Shown here piece by piece: positions 1 through 6,989 of a stretch of DNA of 12,131 nt (positions are counted from its first letter, which is position 1; the number at the start of each line of letters is the position of its first letter). A model generated the notes under the pieces. It made no database searches, was not told where the DNA came from, and worked only from the letters and a program-made list of their open reading frames with translations. A program made the position numbers and the translations under genes. The stretch comes from Bacteroidales bacterium UBA4347. Lineage in GTDB: Bacteria; Bacteroidota; Bacteroidia; Bacteroidales; P3. The DNA is taken from the NCBI GenBank assembly GCA_002394185.1, contig DGTB01000167.1, positions 1 to 12,131 on the forward strand, in the 5' to 3' direction.

Positions 1-204
1 GTCGAAGGTGATGATGTCGGTGTAGGTGTCGTGGTCGAGGTACTGACGGTTGACTCCGATCATGTACTCGTCGTCGCAGAAGAGGTACGAGATGTTGCCG
101 ACCTTCTTCCCGCGACGCAAAACGACCTCGGAGATCCATTTTTTGACCTTTTCGGCCTCCGGAAGCTCAAAACTCTCAATTTGGGAAGAAAATCGAATCG
201 ACAT
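1..204 (-). CDS. ybeY: Endoribonuclease YbeY (rRNA maturation), N-terminal part, cut by the left edge
   Basis: The minus strand from the ATG at 204-202 is open to the window edge and gives 68 residues, beginning MSIRFSSQIESFELPEAEKV. The stretch ISYLFCDDEYMIGVNRQYLDHDTYTDIITFD-type ending (about residues 38-68) matches the YbeY core, in which 'N..YL.HD..TDVITF' precedes the metal-binding HxxxHxxxxxH motif. That motif lies beyond the edge and cannot be checked. YbeY is a zinc-dependent endoribonuclease used in 16S rRNA 3'-end maturation and ribosome quality control. The gene lies 130 bp downstream of the anti-sigma-type gene in the same direction. No clear TAnnTTTG promoter is seen in that gap, so read-through from upstream is likely. 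Identification is by recognised family motifs. Confidence 0.93.
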   Translation of the reverse strand, partial: MSIRFSSQIESFELPEAEKVKKWISEVVLRRGKKVGNISYLFCDDEYMIGVNRQYLDHDTYTDIITFD

Positions 205-294
205 ATTTTAGATTTATAATACTGATTTACTTGTTTTTACAACGTTTTCGGAACGCTTTTTCGTCAAAATGCAGCCCGTTTTTTGTCCCAACCA

Positions 295-311
295 GGGCAG
301 TTGCTCTGCCC
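295..311 (-). other. Perfect hairpin between anti-sigma-type gene and ybeY
   Basis: GGGCAG and CTGCCC form a perfect 6-bp stem around a 5-nt loop, starting 23 nt after the stop codon of the upstream minus-strand gene. No T-run follows on the minus strand, so it is not a standard intrinsic terminator. It may be a 3'-end stabilising or processing structure, or chance. Confidence 0.25.
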
Positions 312-334
312 ATTGCAAGGAAAACGACGAATCG

Positions 335-784
335 TCAAGCTGCCACCAGGGCGAAATGCGACTGCAGGACGGCGGCGCGTTCCAGGGCGTCGGCGGGGTC
401 GATGCCGGCGATGTCGAATTCCATTCTCACCACCCGACCGCCGTCGGAGTAGCACATGCGGTCGGCGAGGGACTTCATCACGAAGATGCCGCTCCCCTTC
501 TCCAGCGACTCCAGGGTGCCGAAGTCGTCGAACCGGAATCCGGCCCCCTGGTCTTCCACCTCGACAAAGACACCGCCCCGGCAGGTGCCGAGGGTGACGG
601 TGACCGTCTTCGAAGCGTCGGACCCGTTGCCATGGACAATGGCATTTGCAGCAGCCTGCAGCGCCGCCACCGACACCGTAGAGTAGTAGTTGCCCACATG
701 GCACTCGTGGCAAAAATGGAACACCCGCTCCTCTACGTAGGGCAGATTGGCAATATCAGACTGTATTACAAACGATTCATTCAT
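335..784 (-). CDS. HATPase/anti-sigma-type small ATP-binding protein (RsbW/SpoIIAB-like)
   Basis: This 149-residue protein has the layout of a stand-alone GHKL ATPase of the RsbW/SpoIIAB kind. These proteins bind sigma factors or anti-anti-sigma proteins and may phosphorylate the latter. Seen: an N-box-like segment LQAAANAIVHGN (42-53), a G1-like box VEDQGAGF (76-83), and a G2-like box KGSGIFVMKSLADRM (96-110). The start was set at the ATG at 784 because a TAnnTTTG promoter lies 24 nt upstream; an in-frame ATG at 835 lies upstream of that promoter and is not used. The glutamate that normally sits four residues before the N-box asparagine is glutamine here (Q43-x3-N47), which could weaken kinase activity. 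No partner STAS-domain gene lies in the window. Family call is firm; the partner is unknown. Confidence 0.8.
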   Translation of the reverse strand: MNESFVIQSDIANLPYVEERVFHFCHECHVGNYYSTVSVAALQAAANAIVHGNGSDASKTVTVTLGTCRGGVFVEVEDQGAGFRFDDFGTLESLEKGSGIFVMKSLADRMCYSDGGRVVRMEFDIAGIDPADALERAAVLQSHFALVAA

Positions 785-807
785 CCCTGGCAGTATTTTT
801 ACACCTG

Positions 808-815
808 CAAAGATA
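808..815 (-). promoter_or_regulatory. Bacteroidota-type promoter for the anti-sigma-type gene
   Basis: The minus strand reads TATCTTTG, an exact TAnnTTTG -7 element. A TTG at 840-838 lies about 22 nt further upstream and could be the core of the -33 element. The start codon at 784 would follow a short leader of about 15-20 nt. Confidence 0.7.
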
Positions 816-904
816 CAAAAAAAATGCATACCCACGGCAACATTCTTATATTTTTTTATAGTACCTCTCAGGTCGGTTTTTGGTGGGAGAAAGGGGTGGG
901 GGAT

Positions 905-3900
905 CTATCGGTAGAAGTAGTCGTTGACCTTGTTGCGATAGTAGGGCGAGAGGGTGGGGGGCACGGTGCGGAGCTGGTCGGTGGCGGGCTGCTGCTGGCG
1001 GCGGTATTTCTCGAGTTCGGCGGGCGAGGGCTGGCTGTAGAGGTCGTTGGCCTCGTGGCTCTCGCGGCGTTCCTCTTTCTCGCGCTGCATTTCGGCCTTC
1101 TCGTGCTCGAGGAGGCGCGTCATGATCTGCTGCTGGCGGGCGATGGTCTGGCGGGTGATGGTGCGGTTGACGAGGTCGGTCTCGGTCTGCTCCATCTGCT
1201 TCATCATTTGGTCTATCTCCTTGGCCAGCTTGCTGTTACCGGCGTTCTGCTGTTTCATTTCCTGGCCGTATTCCTGCATCATGCGGCGGATGAGTTCCTG
1301 CTGTGCGGCCATCTTGGCGAACTCTTCGCTCATCTGCTGTCCCTGGCCGAGTTTGTGCCGTCCGTCAGGCTTTTTGCCCTGCTGGTCGAGCTGTTTGCGG
1401 AGGGCTTCCATCTGCTTGTTGAGCTCCTGCTGCATCTGCCGCATCGACTTGGCGGAGGGCTTGCCCTTGCCGGGTTTGGCACTGGGGTTGGGGTTTTTGC
1501 CGGGGTTCTTGCACTGTCCGGACTTCTGTTTCTGGCTGTTCTGGCGCATCTGGTTCTGCATCTGGTCGAGGCTTTCGGCGAGCACGAGGGCCAGGTTGTT
1601 GAGGGCCGTCATGCTGTACTGCATCGAGCGCGAGGCCTGGGTGTTCTTGTAGGTGCCGTAGAAACTCTGGTTCATGTCCAGCAGGCCGTTGAGCGAGCGG
1701 GCGATGTTGCTGTTGACCTCGCCGAGCTGTTGGGTGATGACCGAGGCCACCTTGAGCTGGCGTTTGGCCATGGACCGCAGCGAGTCCTCGACGTTGCGGA
1801 AGTCGTCGCGGATACGGTTCTGGCGGAAGATAATGGACTGGTATTTCGGGTCTTGGATGTAGGTGCTGTTGACGTCGGCGATGAGTTCCTCCTGGTTGAA
1901 GGAAAGCTGGACGAGGTTCTTCAGCAGTCGGCGCACCTCCTCGGCGTCCTCGGCCAGGTCCTGCTGTTCGGCCTCGACCTGGGCTTCGGCGAGGGCCTCG
2001 CTGAGCTGTTCCATGTCGTCGGCGGCCTGTTTCTGCTTGCCGGAGGCGTCCTTATGCTTGCCCTTCTGGAGGCTCTGCTGGGCCTCCTGCTGGTGCTGTT
2101 CGACCTGTTTTTCCAGCTCCTCAGGCACCTTGAAATCCGTGCCGGGGTCGAGGTTTTTGTAGTCCTGCTGGATTTGGTCGATGTCCTTTTTCAGCTCCTG
2201 GAAACGGCTGTTCAGCTGCTGCTGTTTTTGCTGCAACTGCTGGTTGTCCTTGTTTTTAGCCTGTTCCGTTTCACGCGAAACATTGCGCTGTTCCTCGGCC
2301 AGGCGGTCCATGTTCTGGATGGTCTGCTCCACCTTCTTTTCCAGCTCCAGGCGCTTCATCAGTTCGATGTTCTGGTCGAGCTGTTTCTCGAGCTCGGAGT
2401 TGTTCATCTTGAGCTGTTCCAGCTCCTGCTGCACCTTGTTTTTGTCCAGTTCCTTCATCATGCGGTCTATCTCCGCCATGGTCTCCTTCATCTTCTCGTC
2501 CATCACCTCGTTCATCAGGCGGTCCAGCTCGCGCTGTTTTTCCATGAGCTGTTCGCTCTGCTCGCGGTATTTCTGTTCCAGGCGGTTGTTCTCCTGGATC
2601 TGCTGCTGCATCTGCTGCATCATCTGGCGCACCTGCTGCTGTTTCTGCTGTATCTGCTGGAGGTCTTTTTTGTCCTGCCAGTTGAGGTCCTTCTTGTCCA
2701 CCAGGCGGCGCATCATCTCGTTGATTTCCTCCTGCAGTTTCTGCAGTTCAGACACCTGGTTTTCTGCGCTTTGGTGCACCTCGTTGCTGCTGCGCTGCAG
2801 CAGCTGGTCCAGTTCGTCGGCGCTGGGGATTTTGATTTCGAACACCTGCGACTTGACGGTCTTGGGGCCGTGGATGGCGTCGTTGTCGGACACCTCGAAC
2901 CAGTAGGAGAGGGCGTCGCCCGGGGCGAGGGTGAGCTCGGCGGTGTTGAAGGTGAAGAAGAACTCCTGCGATGCCTCGCCGGCGCGGAGGGCCATTTCGG
3001 CCTCGCTGCGGGTCTTTCTGGCGGTGTCGGCGGTGTTGGTCGTCTGATGGACGAAAACGAGCCTGGAGAAGCCGTAATCGTCCTTCACGCGGCCGCGGAA
3101 GATGCGGCGGTCGGGGTGCAGGGAGTCTATGATTTCCTCCACGGCAATCAGCGGCAGGGCGTCGGCGATGGCCGAGAGGGAGTAGCGCAGGGTGTCGGAG
3201 GCCACGGCCTCGTTGTTGCTCACCGCGAAGCCGTAGTCGAGCGTCTGCATGACGCGGGTGGCGACTTCGGCGCGGCCGTTGGCGTCGGTGGGCAGGGCGC
3301 GGAGGGCGCTGCCGAGGGCGAAGTGCACGCTGTCGGCGTCCTTGGTTTGGAAGATCCACTTGACGTGGGTGCCTTCGGGCACGGCGGCGTCGCCGAGGTT
3401 GACCACCGTCTCGGCCTGGCGGCCCGTGTAGGCGGGGTAGGAGAGGAGCATGCGGAACTCCACCACCTGCGGGTCGGGGAGCATGCGCAGCAGGTGGCCG
3501 CCGTCGGTGATGCCCGACGCCTCGAGGGCGAACTGCTGCGAGCGTGCCACCTGGCGGAACGTGTATTCGAAGAGGGTGGGGGAGAGGCGCGTCATCTTGT
3601 AGCGGCGGCCTTCGATGTTGATGAACGCTTCGGCCGGCAGGGCCTCGCCGTCGACGCTGACGGAGAGCGTGTAGTCGTGCCCCGGCCACACGGTGAGGGA
3701 GGCGTTCTCGATGGTGAAACGGAAGGGCGCAGGACGCTCGTAGACGGTGCTGTAGTTGACGATGCGCTTCGACGGTTCGGTGACCACCTGCGGGGCAACG
3801 ACGAGCAGCAACACGATGAGCGCCAGAGGCGGCAGGGCATACTTGAGGTAGCGGCGGTTGGCCTTGAGGTCGACGGCGTTGGCGAAGGGCACGGGGCGCA

Positions 3901-4384
3901 GCTGCTCGGTCTTCTGCTCGATGGCGGCGAGGAGGAGGGTGGGGAGTGGAGAGTGGGGAGTGGAGAGTGGAGAACTTTGATCGCCTTCATCTTTCCTCTT
4001 TCCACTTTCCGCTTTCCGCTTTCCGTTTTCCTCTTCTTCCATGAGCTGGAGGAGGTTGAGGAGTTTGTCGCCCACCTCGGGGAAGTGGCGGCCCACGATG
4101 CGGGCGGCTTCGGCATGCGAGAGGCGCTTGCCGAGGCCGGCCATCTTGACCAGCGGCCGCACGATGTACCACGCCACGACGGCCGCCACGGCCGCCATTC
4201 CGCCCCAGAAGATGACGCCGCGGGCCACGCTGGAGAGCCATCCGAAGTGCTCCAGCAGCACCGCCGCCAGGAACAGCACCCCCACGATGGCCACGGCATA
4301 CAACGCGCCCTTCAGCAGGAGGTTCTTGTAGTACTTCCTGATGAAAGCGTCGAGCGCCTGCAGTATGTCCCCGGTGTGGCTCAA
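905..4384 (-). CDS. DUF4175 family membrane protein with long coiled-coil
   Basis: This 1,159-residue protein matches the Bacteroidota DUF4175 family; its biochemical role is unknown. Two hydrophobic helices lie at about 24-45 and 53-75, then a cytoplasmic stretch (about 76-180), then a third helix at about 182-201. The rest should therefore be periplasmic: a beta-rich part (about 205-560) and a very long Gln/Glu/Lys-rich coiled-coil (about 565-860), ending in a Gln/Met-rich, basic tail. The start appears to be TTG at 4384: an in-frame TAG lies 24 nt upstream, no ATG lies between, and the next Met falls inside the second helix. GGAG precedes the TTG by 5 nt. Residues about 118-150 come from a heptamer-repeat insertion. 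The lipoprotein gene ends 21 bp upstream, so the two are probably cotranscribed. Family call is by overall architecture and recalled similarity. Confidence 0.88.
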   Translation of the reverse strand: MSHTGDILQALDAFIRKYYKNLLLKGALYAVAIVGVLFLAAVLLEHFGWLSSVARGVIFWGGMAAVAAVVAWYIVRPLVKMAGLGKRLSHAEAARIVGRHFPEVGDKLLNLLQLMEEEENGKRKAESGKRKDEGDQSSPLSTPHSPLPTLLLAAIEQKTEQLRPVPFANAVDLKANRRYLKYALPPLALIVLLLVVAPQVVTEPSKRIVNYSTVYERPAPFRFTIENASLTVWPGHDYTLSVSVDGEALPAEAFINIEGRRYKMTRLSPTLFEYTFRQVARSQQFALEASGITDGGHLLRMLPDPQVVEFRMLLSYPAYTGRQAETVVNLGDAAVPEGTHVKWIFQTKDADSVHFALGSALRALPTDANGRAEVATRVMQTLDYGFAVSNNEAVASDTLRYSLSAIADALPLIAVEEIIDSLHPDRRIFRGRVKDDYGFSRLVFVHQTTNTADTARKTRSEAEMALRAGEASQEFFFTFNTAELTLAPGDALSYWFEVSDNDAIHGPKTVKSQVFEIKIPSADELDQLLQRSSNEVHQSAENQVSELQKLQEEINEMMRRLVDKKDLNWQDKKDLQQIQQKQQQVRQMMQQMQQQIQENNRLEQKYREQSEQLMEKQRELDRLMNEVMDEKMKETMAEIDRMMKELDKNKVQQELEQLKMNNSELEKQLDQNIELMKRLELEKKVEQTIQNMDRLAEEQRNVSRETEQAKNKDNQQLQQKQQQLNSRFQELKKDIDQIQQDYKNLDPGTDFKVPEELEKQVEQHQQEAQQSLQKGKHKDASGKQKQAADDMEQLSEALAEAQVEAEQQDLAEDAEEVRRLLKNLVQLSFNQEELIADVNSTYIQDPKYQSIIFRQNRIRDDFRNVEDSLRSMAKRQLKVASVITQQLGEVNSNIARSLNGLLDMNQSFYGTYKNTQASRSMQYSMTALNNLALVLAESLDQMQNQMRQNSQKQKSGQCKNPGKNPNPSAKPGKGKPSAKSMRQMQQELNKQMEALRKQLDQQGKKPDGRHKLGQGQQMSEEFAKMAAQQELIRRMMQEYGQEMKQQNAGNSKLAKEIDQMMKQMEQTETDLVNRTITRQTIARQQQIMTRLLEHEKAEMQREKEERRESHEANDLYSQPSPAELEKYRRQQQPATDQLRTVPPTLSPYYRNKVNDYFYR
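2267..2282. other. Degenerate parS-like palindrome inside the DUF4175 gene
   Basis: CGTTTCACGCGAAACA matches the parS consensus TGTTTCACGTGAAACA at 14 of 16 positions. The mismatches are the first base and one base of the central CACGTG. It lies within the coiled-coil coding region (residues reading NVSRET). Degenerate parS sites can bind ParB weakly in other bacteria; here it may be chance. Confidence 0.35.
3938..4032. repeat. Inverted pair of 7-bp tandem repeat arrays inserted in the DUF4175 gene
   Basis: The left arm (3938-3972) is five heptamers of the type AGTGGAG/AGTGGGG. The right arm (3991-4032) is six heptamers of the type CTTTCCG/CTTTCCA. Read on opposite strands the two arms resemble each other (GTGGAGA against GTGGAAA), with an 18-bp spacer between them. 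The RNA could fold into a long imperfect hairpin. The array is translated in frame as low-complexity linker (about residues 118-150) between MEEEE and LLLAAIEQKTEQ, in the cytoplasmic stretch between helices 2 and 3. Its composition is unlike the flanking coding DNA. It looks like a repeat element that inserted without breaking the frame. Confidence 0.85.
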
Positions 4385-4405
4385 AGGTTCTCCGTTTTTA
4401 GTGTG

Positions 4406-4765
4406 CTACATGATGAGGTAGGGCGTCAGCCGTTCGTTGGCTTCGAGAATCCTGGCGTTGACGGAGGCCATGTCGTAGTCGGCGTTGAAGCTCTTGAGGG
4501 CGGCCTCGTATTCGGCCACGAACTCCTCGGTTTCGACCAGCGAGGGGCTGGCGGCATTGAGGCTGTCGTCGAAGCGGAACACCTCCTGCATGCACTCCAA
4601 GTACCTGTCCGCCACCTCGGGGCTGGGCTCGGCGTCGGCAATGGCGAGGCACGCCACCGTCTTGCGGGCCAGCCGCTGGGCGTCGGTCTCGTCCTGTGTG
4701 CCGCCCGTGCAGGCCGCAGCCAGCACGGCGGAGCACAACGCCATGGACATCAATATCTTCTTCAT
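4406..4765 (-). CDS. Small predicted lipoprotein of unknown function
   Basis: From the ATG at 4765 this gives 119 residues with a classic lipoprotein signal: MKK start, hydrophobic stretch (about 4-17) and lipobox LAAAC with Cys19, followed by TGG. The mature part of about 100 residues is acidic and helical-looking (EVADRYLECMQEVFRFDDSL, then EFVAEYEAALKSF). I do not recognise a family. The start is supported by the signal peptide and by a TAnnTTTG promoter just upstream; longer in-frame starts lie at or above that promoter. It is the first gene of a probable operon with DUF4175, 21 bp downstream, so it may act with that membrane protein at the envelope. Confidence 0.8.
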   Translation of the reverse strand: MKKILMSMALCSAVLAAACTGGTQDETDAQRLARKTVACLAIADAEPSPEVADRYLECMQEVFRFDDSLNAASPSLVETEEFVAEYEAALKSFNADYDMASVNARILEANERLTPYLIM

Positions 4766-4788
4766 CGTTCTTTCGGTTTTTTGAAATG

Positions 4789-4796
4789 CAAAAATA
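4789..4796 (-). promoter_or_regulatory. Bacteroidota-type promoter for the lipoprotein-DUF4175 operon
   Basis: The minus strand reads TATTTTTG, an exact TAnnTTTG -7 match, 24 nt before the lipoprotein ATG at 4765. The gap 4766-4894 is AT-rich and carries divergent promoters for this operon and the dehydrogenase. Confidence 0.65.
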
Positions 4797-4861
4797 CAAA
4801 ATCTTTGCGACATATAGCGCTTTTTGTTAAACAAAAGAGCCGATAATCGAAAAAAAAGGCG

Positions 4862-4869
4862 TATCTTTG
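4862..4869 (+). promoter_or_regulatory. Bacteroidota-type promoter for the short-chain dehydrogenase
   Basis: TATCTTTG is an exact TAnnTTTG -7 element, ending 25 nt before the ATG at 4895. No convincing -33 TTTG lies at the expected distance; the nearest TTTTG (4822-4826) is too far away. Confidence 0.65.
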
Positions 4870-4894
4870 CAAAAAATTAGCAACAGCCTAACCT

Positions 4895-5695
4895 ATGCAA
4901 CAGACCATCATCATCACCGGTGCCTCGTCGGGCTTTGGCCTGGCCACGGCCGAACTCCTGGCCGCCAAGGGCCACCGTGTCTACGGCCTCTGCCGCCGTC
5001 CCATGGAACACGGGAAAATACACTATATGCAATGCGACGTGCGCAACCGCGAGCAGGTGACCGACGTTGTGGGCCGCATCGCCGCCGAGGCGGGGCGCAT
5101 CGACGTCCTCGTCAACAACGCCGGCATGGGCATCGGCGGCGCTCTCGAGCTAGCCACCCCCGAGGAGATAGACCTCCAGATGGGCACCAACTTCATGGGC
5201 TGCGTCAACCTCTGCCAGGCTGTGCTGCCCTACATGCGCAAGCAACGGAGCGGCAAGATTGTCAACCTCAGCTCCATCGGAGGCGTCATGGGCCTGCCGT
5301 GGCAGGGCTTCTACTCGGCTTCCAAGTTTGCCATCGAGGGCTTCAGCGAGGCCCTGGCCGCCGAGGTGCGCAGCTTCGGCATCCGTGTGGCCATGGTCGA
5401 ACCCGGCGACTTCGCCACGGGCTTCACCGCCAGCCGCCGCAACAGCCAGGCCACCCTCGACGACCCCGACTACGGCCCCCTCTTCCGCCGCTCCCTGGCC
5501 ATCATCGAGAAGGAGGAGAACTCCGGCCTGAAACCCGACGTGCTGGCGCGACGCATAGCCCGCATCGTGGAGCAGAAGAACCCCTCGCTGCGCCGCGTCG
5601 TGGCCAACCTCGAGCAGTGGGCCTCCGTGGCCGTCAAGCGCGTGCTCTCGGGCAACCAGATGGTGGCCATCCTCCGCAGCTACTACAAGTGCTGA
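4895..5695 (+). CDS. Classical short-chain dehydrogenase/reductase (SDR)
   Basis: This 266-residue protein is a complete classical SDR, an NAD(P)-dependent reductase/dehydrogenase of carbonyl or alcohol groups. Seen: cofactor motif TGASSGFG (8-15), an acidic residue D48 in CDV, NNAG (74-77), and a full tetrad N99, S127, Y140, K144 (YSASK). Two arginines after the second strand (CRR, 33-35) suggest NADPH preference. The substrate cannot be read from sequence. It ends 105 bp from the end of the convergent acyltransferase gene, which follows a serine palmitoyltransferase-like gene. Since 3-ketosphinganine reductases include classical SDRs, a role in sphingoid base reduction is a reasonable guess. 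Unlike its neighbours it is on the plus strand with its own promoter, so the link rests only on proximity. Confidence 0.9.
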   Translation: MQQTIIITGASSGFGLATAELLAAKGHRVYGLCRRPMEHGKIHYMQCDVRNREQVTDVVGRIAAEAGRIDVLVNNAGMGIGGALELATPEEIDLQMGTNFMGCVNLCQAVLPYMRKQRSGKIVNLSSIGGVMGLPWQGFYSASKFAIEGFSEALAAEVRSFGIRVAMVEPGDFATGFTASRRNSQATLDDPDYGPLFRRSLAIIEKEENSGLKPDVLARRIARIVEQKNPSLRRVVANLEQWASVAVKRVLSGNQMVAILRSYYKC

Positions 5696-5800
5696 CAGCA
5701 ACACATCCACTACAGGACAACCCAAACACAACCCGCTGCGGGGCACCGTGCGGGGAAACATTGTTGAAAAACCGCTTCGGAGTGGAAGTGGATGTAGATT

Positions 5801-6922
5801 TCAGAGGGCCTTGCCGAAGACGGCGCGCTGCATGAGCGGCGTGGTGTTGTACTGCGTTTCCCAGATTTTGACGGCCTCGTTGCCGATGATCTGGGGGTTG
5901 GTGTAGGCGGTGTGGACCTGGTAGCGGATGGCGGCCTCGTTCATGTCGCTGTAGTAGATGCTGTGGACGCCGCGTTTCTGCCATTCGGGGAGGACGCCAT
6001 TGAGGAGGAGGTCGATGGTGTCGAACTTGCGGAAGGCGCGCAGAATATGGTACCAGCCGAAGGGGAAGAGGCGGCCGTTGGCCTTCTTGTAGGCGCCGTT
6101 GAGGTCGGGGATAGAGAGTCCAAAGCCCACGAGGTGGTCGTTCTCGTCGACGACGAACTGGACGAAGTCCATATTGACGAAGGGGAAGTATTCGTCGATA
6201 TAGACCTTGATTTCCTTTTCGGTCATGGGGACGAAGTCGTAGAGGTCCTTAAAGGAGTCGTTGATGGCGTGGAAGAACTGCCAGGCGTAGGGGATGAGTT
6301 GCTTGCGGTGCTTGACGCGGACGAGGCGCAGGTGGTACTTCTCCATGATGAGCTTGTTGAGGCGGGCCACCTTGTCGGGCACAGGCTGCGAGGCCGGCAT
6401 GCTGTATTGCTGCCACTTGCACTTGATTTCATAGCCTGCACGCTCGATGAAACGCACGTAGTATTCGGGATTGTAGAGGGTGGAGATGTTCTGGCGGGCG
6501 TCGAAGTTGTCGATGACCCAGCATTCCTTGTCCATGTCGGTGAAGCCGAAGGGGCCTTCGATTTCGGTCATGCCGTGAGCGCGGCCGTACTCGGCCACCT
6601 TAGCGAGCAGGGCGGAGAAGACGTCGTAGTCCTCAATGAAATCGAACCAACCAAAGCGAACGGACTTCTTGTTCCAATGCTCGTTGACAGTGCGGTTGAT
6701 GATGGCAGCCACACGGCCCACGACCTTGCCGTCGCGAAGGGCCAGGTAGAGCTCGCGCGAGCAGTGCTCCAGCGAGGGGTTCTTGTCGGAGAGAAGGTTG
6801 CGCTCGTCGAAGTTCAGCGCCGGGATATAGGAGGGCACATCTTTGAAGAGGCGGTTGGGGAACGCAATGAATTTGCGCAAATCGCCTTTGCCCTCTACCT
6901 TTTTAACAACGATCTCGGCCAT
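5801..6922 (-). CDS. GNAT-fold acyltransferase, candidate bacterial ceramide synthase
   Basis: This 373-residue protein belongs to the family of long GNAT-like proteins widespread in Bacteroidota, often labelled only 'N-acetyltransferase' or 'hypothetical'. Seen: RDGKVVGRVAAIIN (63-76), FGWFDF (90-95), a conserved-looking GPFGFTDMD block (123-131), and in the C-terminal half GFGLSIPDL (266-274) and VLPEWQKRGVHSIYY (310-324), which resembles the acyl-CoA-binding motif A region. It starts 67 bp downstream of the serine palmitoyltransferase-like gene on the same strand. In Caulobacter a GNAT-type acyltransferase (bCerS) does the N-acylation step of bacterial ceramide synthesis. The context fits the same role here, but this is inference. 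It has no signal peptide or obvious membrane segment. A heptamer repeat lies directly before its start codon. Confidence 0.75.
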   Translation of the reverse strand: MAEIVVKKVEGKGDLRKFIAFPNRLFKDVPSYIPALNFDERNLLSDKNPSLEHCSRELYLALRDGKVVGRVAAIINRTVNEHWNKKSVRFGWFDFIEDYDVFSALLAKVAEYGRAHGMTEIEGPFGFTDMDKECWVIDNFDARQNISTLYNPEYYVRFIERAGYEIKCKWQQYSMPASQPVPDKVARLNKLIMEKYHLRLVRVKHRKQLIPYAWQFFHAINDSFKDLYDFVPMTEKEIKVYIDEYFPFVNMDFVQFVVDENDHLVGFGLSIPDLNGAYKKANGRLFPFGWYHILRAFRKFDTIDLLLNGVLPEWQKRGVHSIYYSDMNEAAIRYQVHTAYTNPQIIGNEAVKIWETQYNTTPLMQRAVFGKAL

Positions 6923-6925
6923 GAT

Positions 6926-6960
6926 ACCTAAGTTTTAAGCTTTAAGCTTTTGGTTTTAAG
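6926..6960. repeat. Five-unit 7-bp tandem repeat before the acyltransferase start codon
   Basis: Five heptamers fill 35 bp exactly: ACCTAAG, TTTTAAG, CTTTAAG, CTTTTGG, TTTTAAG. The array ends 3 nt from the ATG of the acyltransferase and so spans its ribosome-binding region. Differences in unit number between strains could change translation of that gene. It also contains the palindrome AAGCTTTAAGCTT-like core with two AAGC/GCTT pairs. Confidence 0.7.
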
Positions 6961-6989
6961 TTTGTGTGTCCACTAAAAAATTGCCGTTC

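Noticed and set aside
4801..4810. A second TTTG-type promoter (AATCTTTG) before the SDR gene.
   Set aside because: The TA of the -7 element is missing and a perfect TATCTTTG lies closer to the start.
269..4846. A very long open frame (about 1,525 codons) on the plus strand, opposite the DUF4175 region.
   Set aside because: It lies antisense to two or three well-supported minus-strand genes and crosses their promoters. Its Leu/His/Val-rich product is what the complement of a Gln/Glu/Lys-rich coiled-coil gives. GC-rich codon use leaves the frame open.
5762..5770. A DnaA-box-like TGTTGAAAA between the convergent genes.
   Set aside because: It is a single isolated copy with no AT-rich stretch or partner boxes, as expected by chance.
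5696..5800. Possible bidirectional terminator between the SDR and acyltransferase genes.
   Set aside because: GC-rich short repeats (CCCGCTGCGGG) could pair, but no stem is followed by a T-run on either strand.
5912..6931. A 339-codon plus-strand ORF opposite the acyltransferase gene.
   Set aside because: It is fully antisense to a conserved GNAT-family gene and its product has no recognisable motifs.
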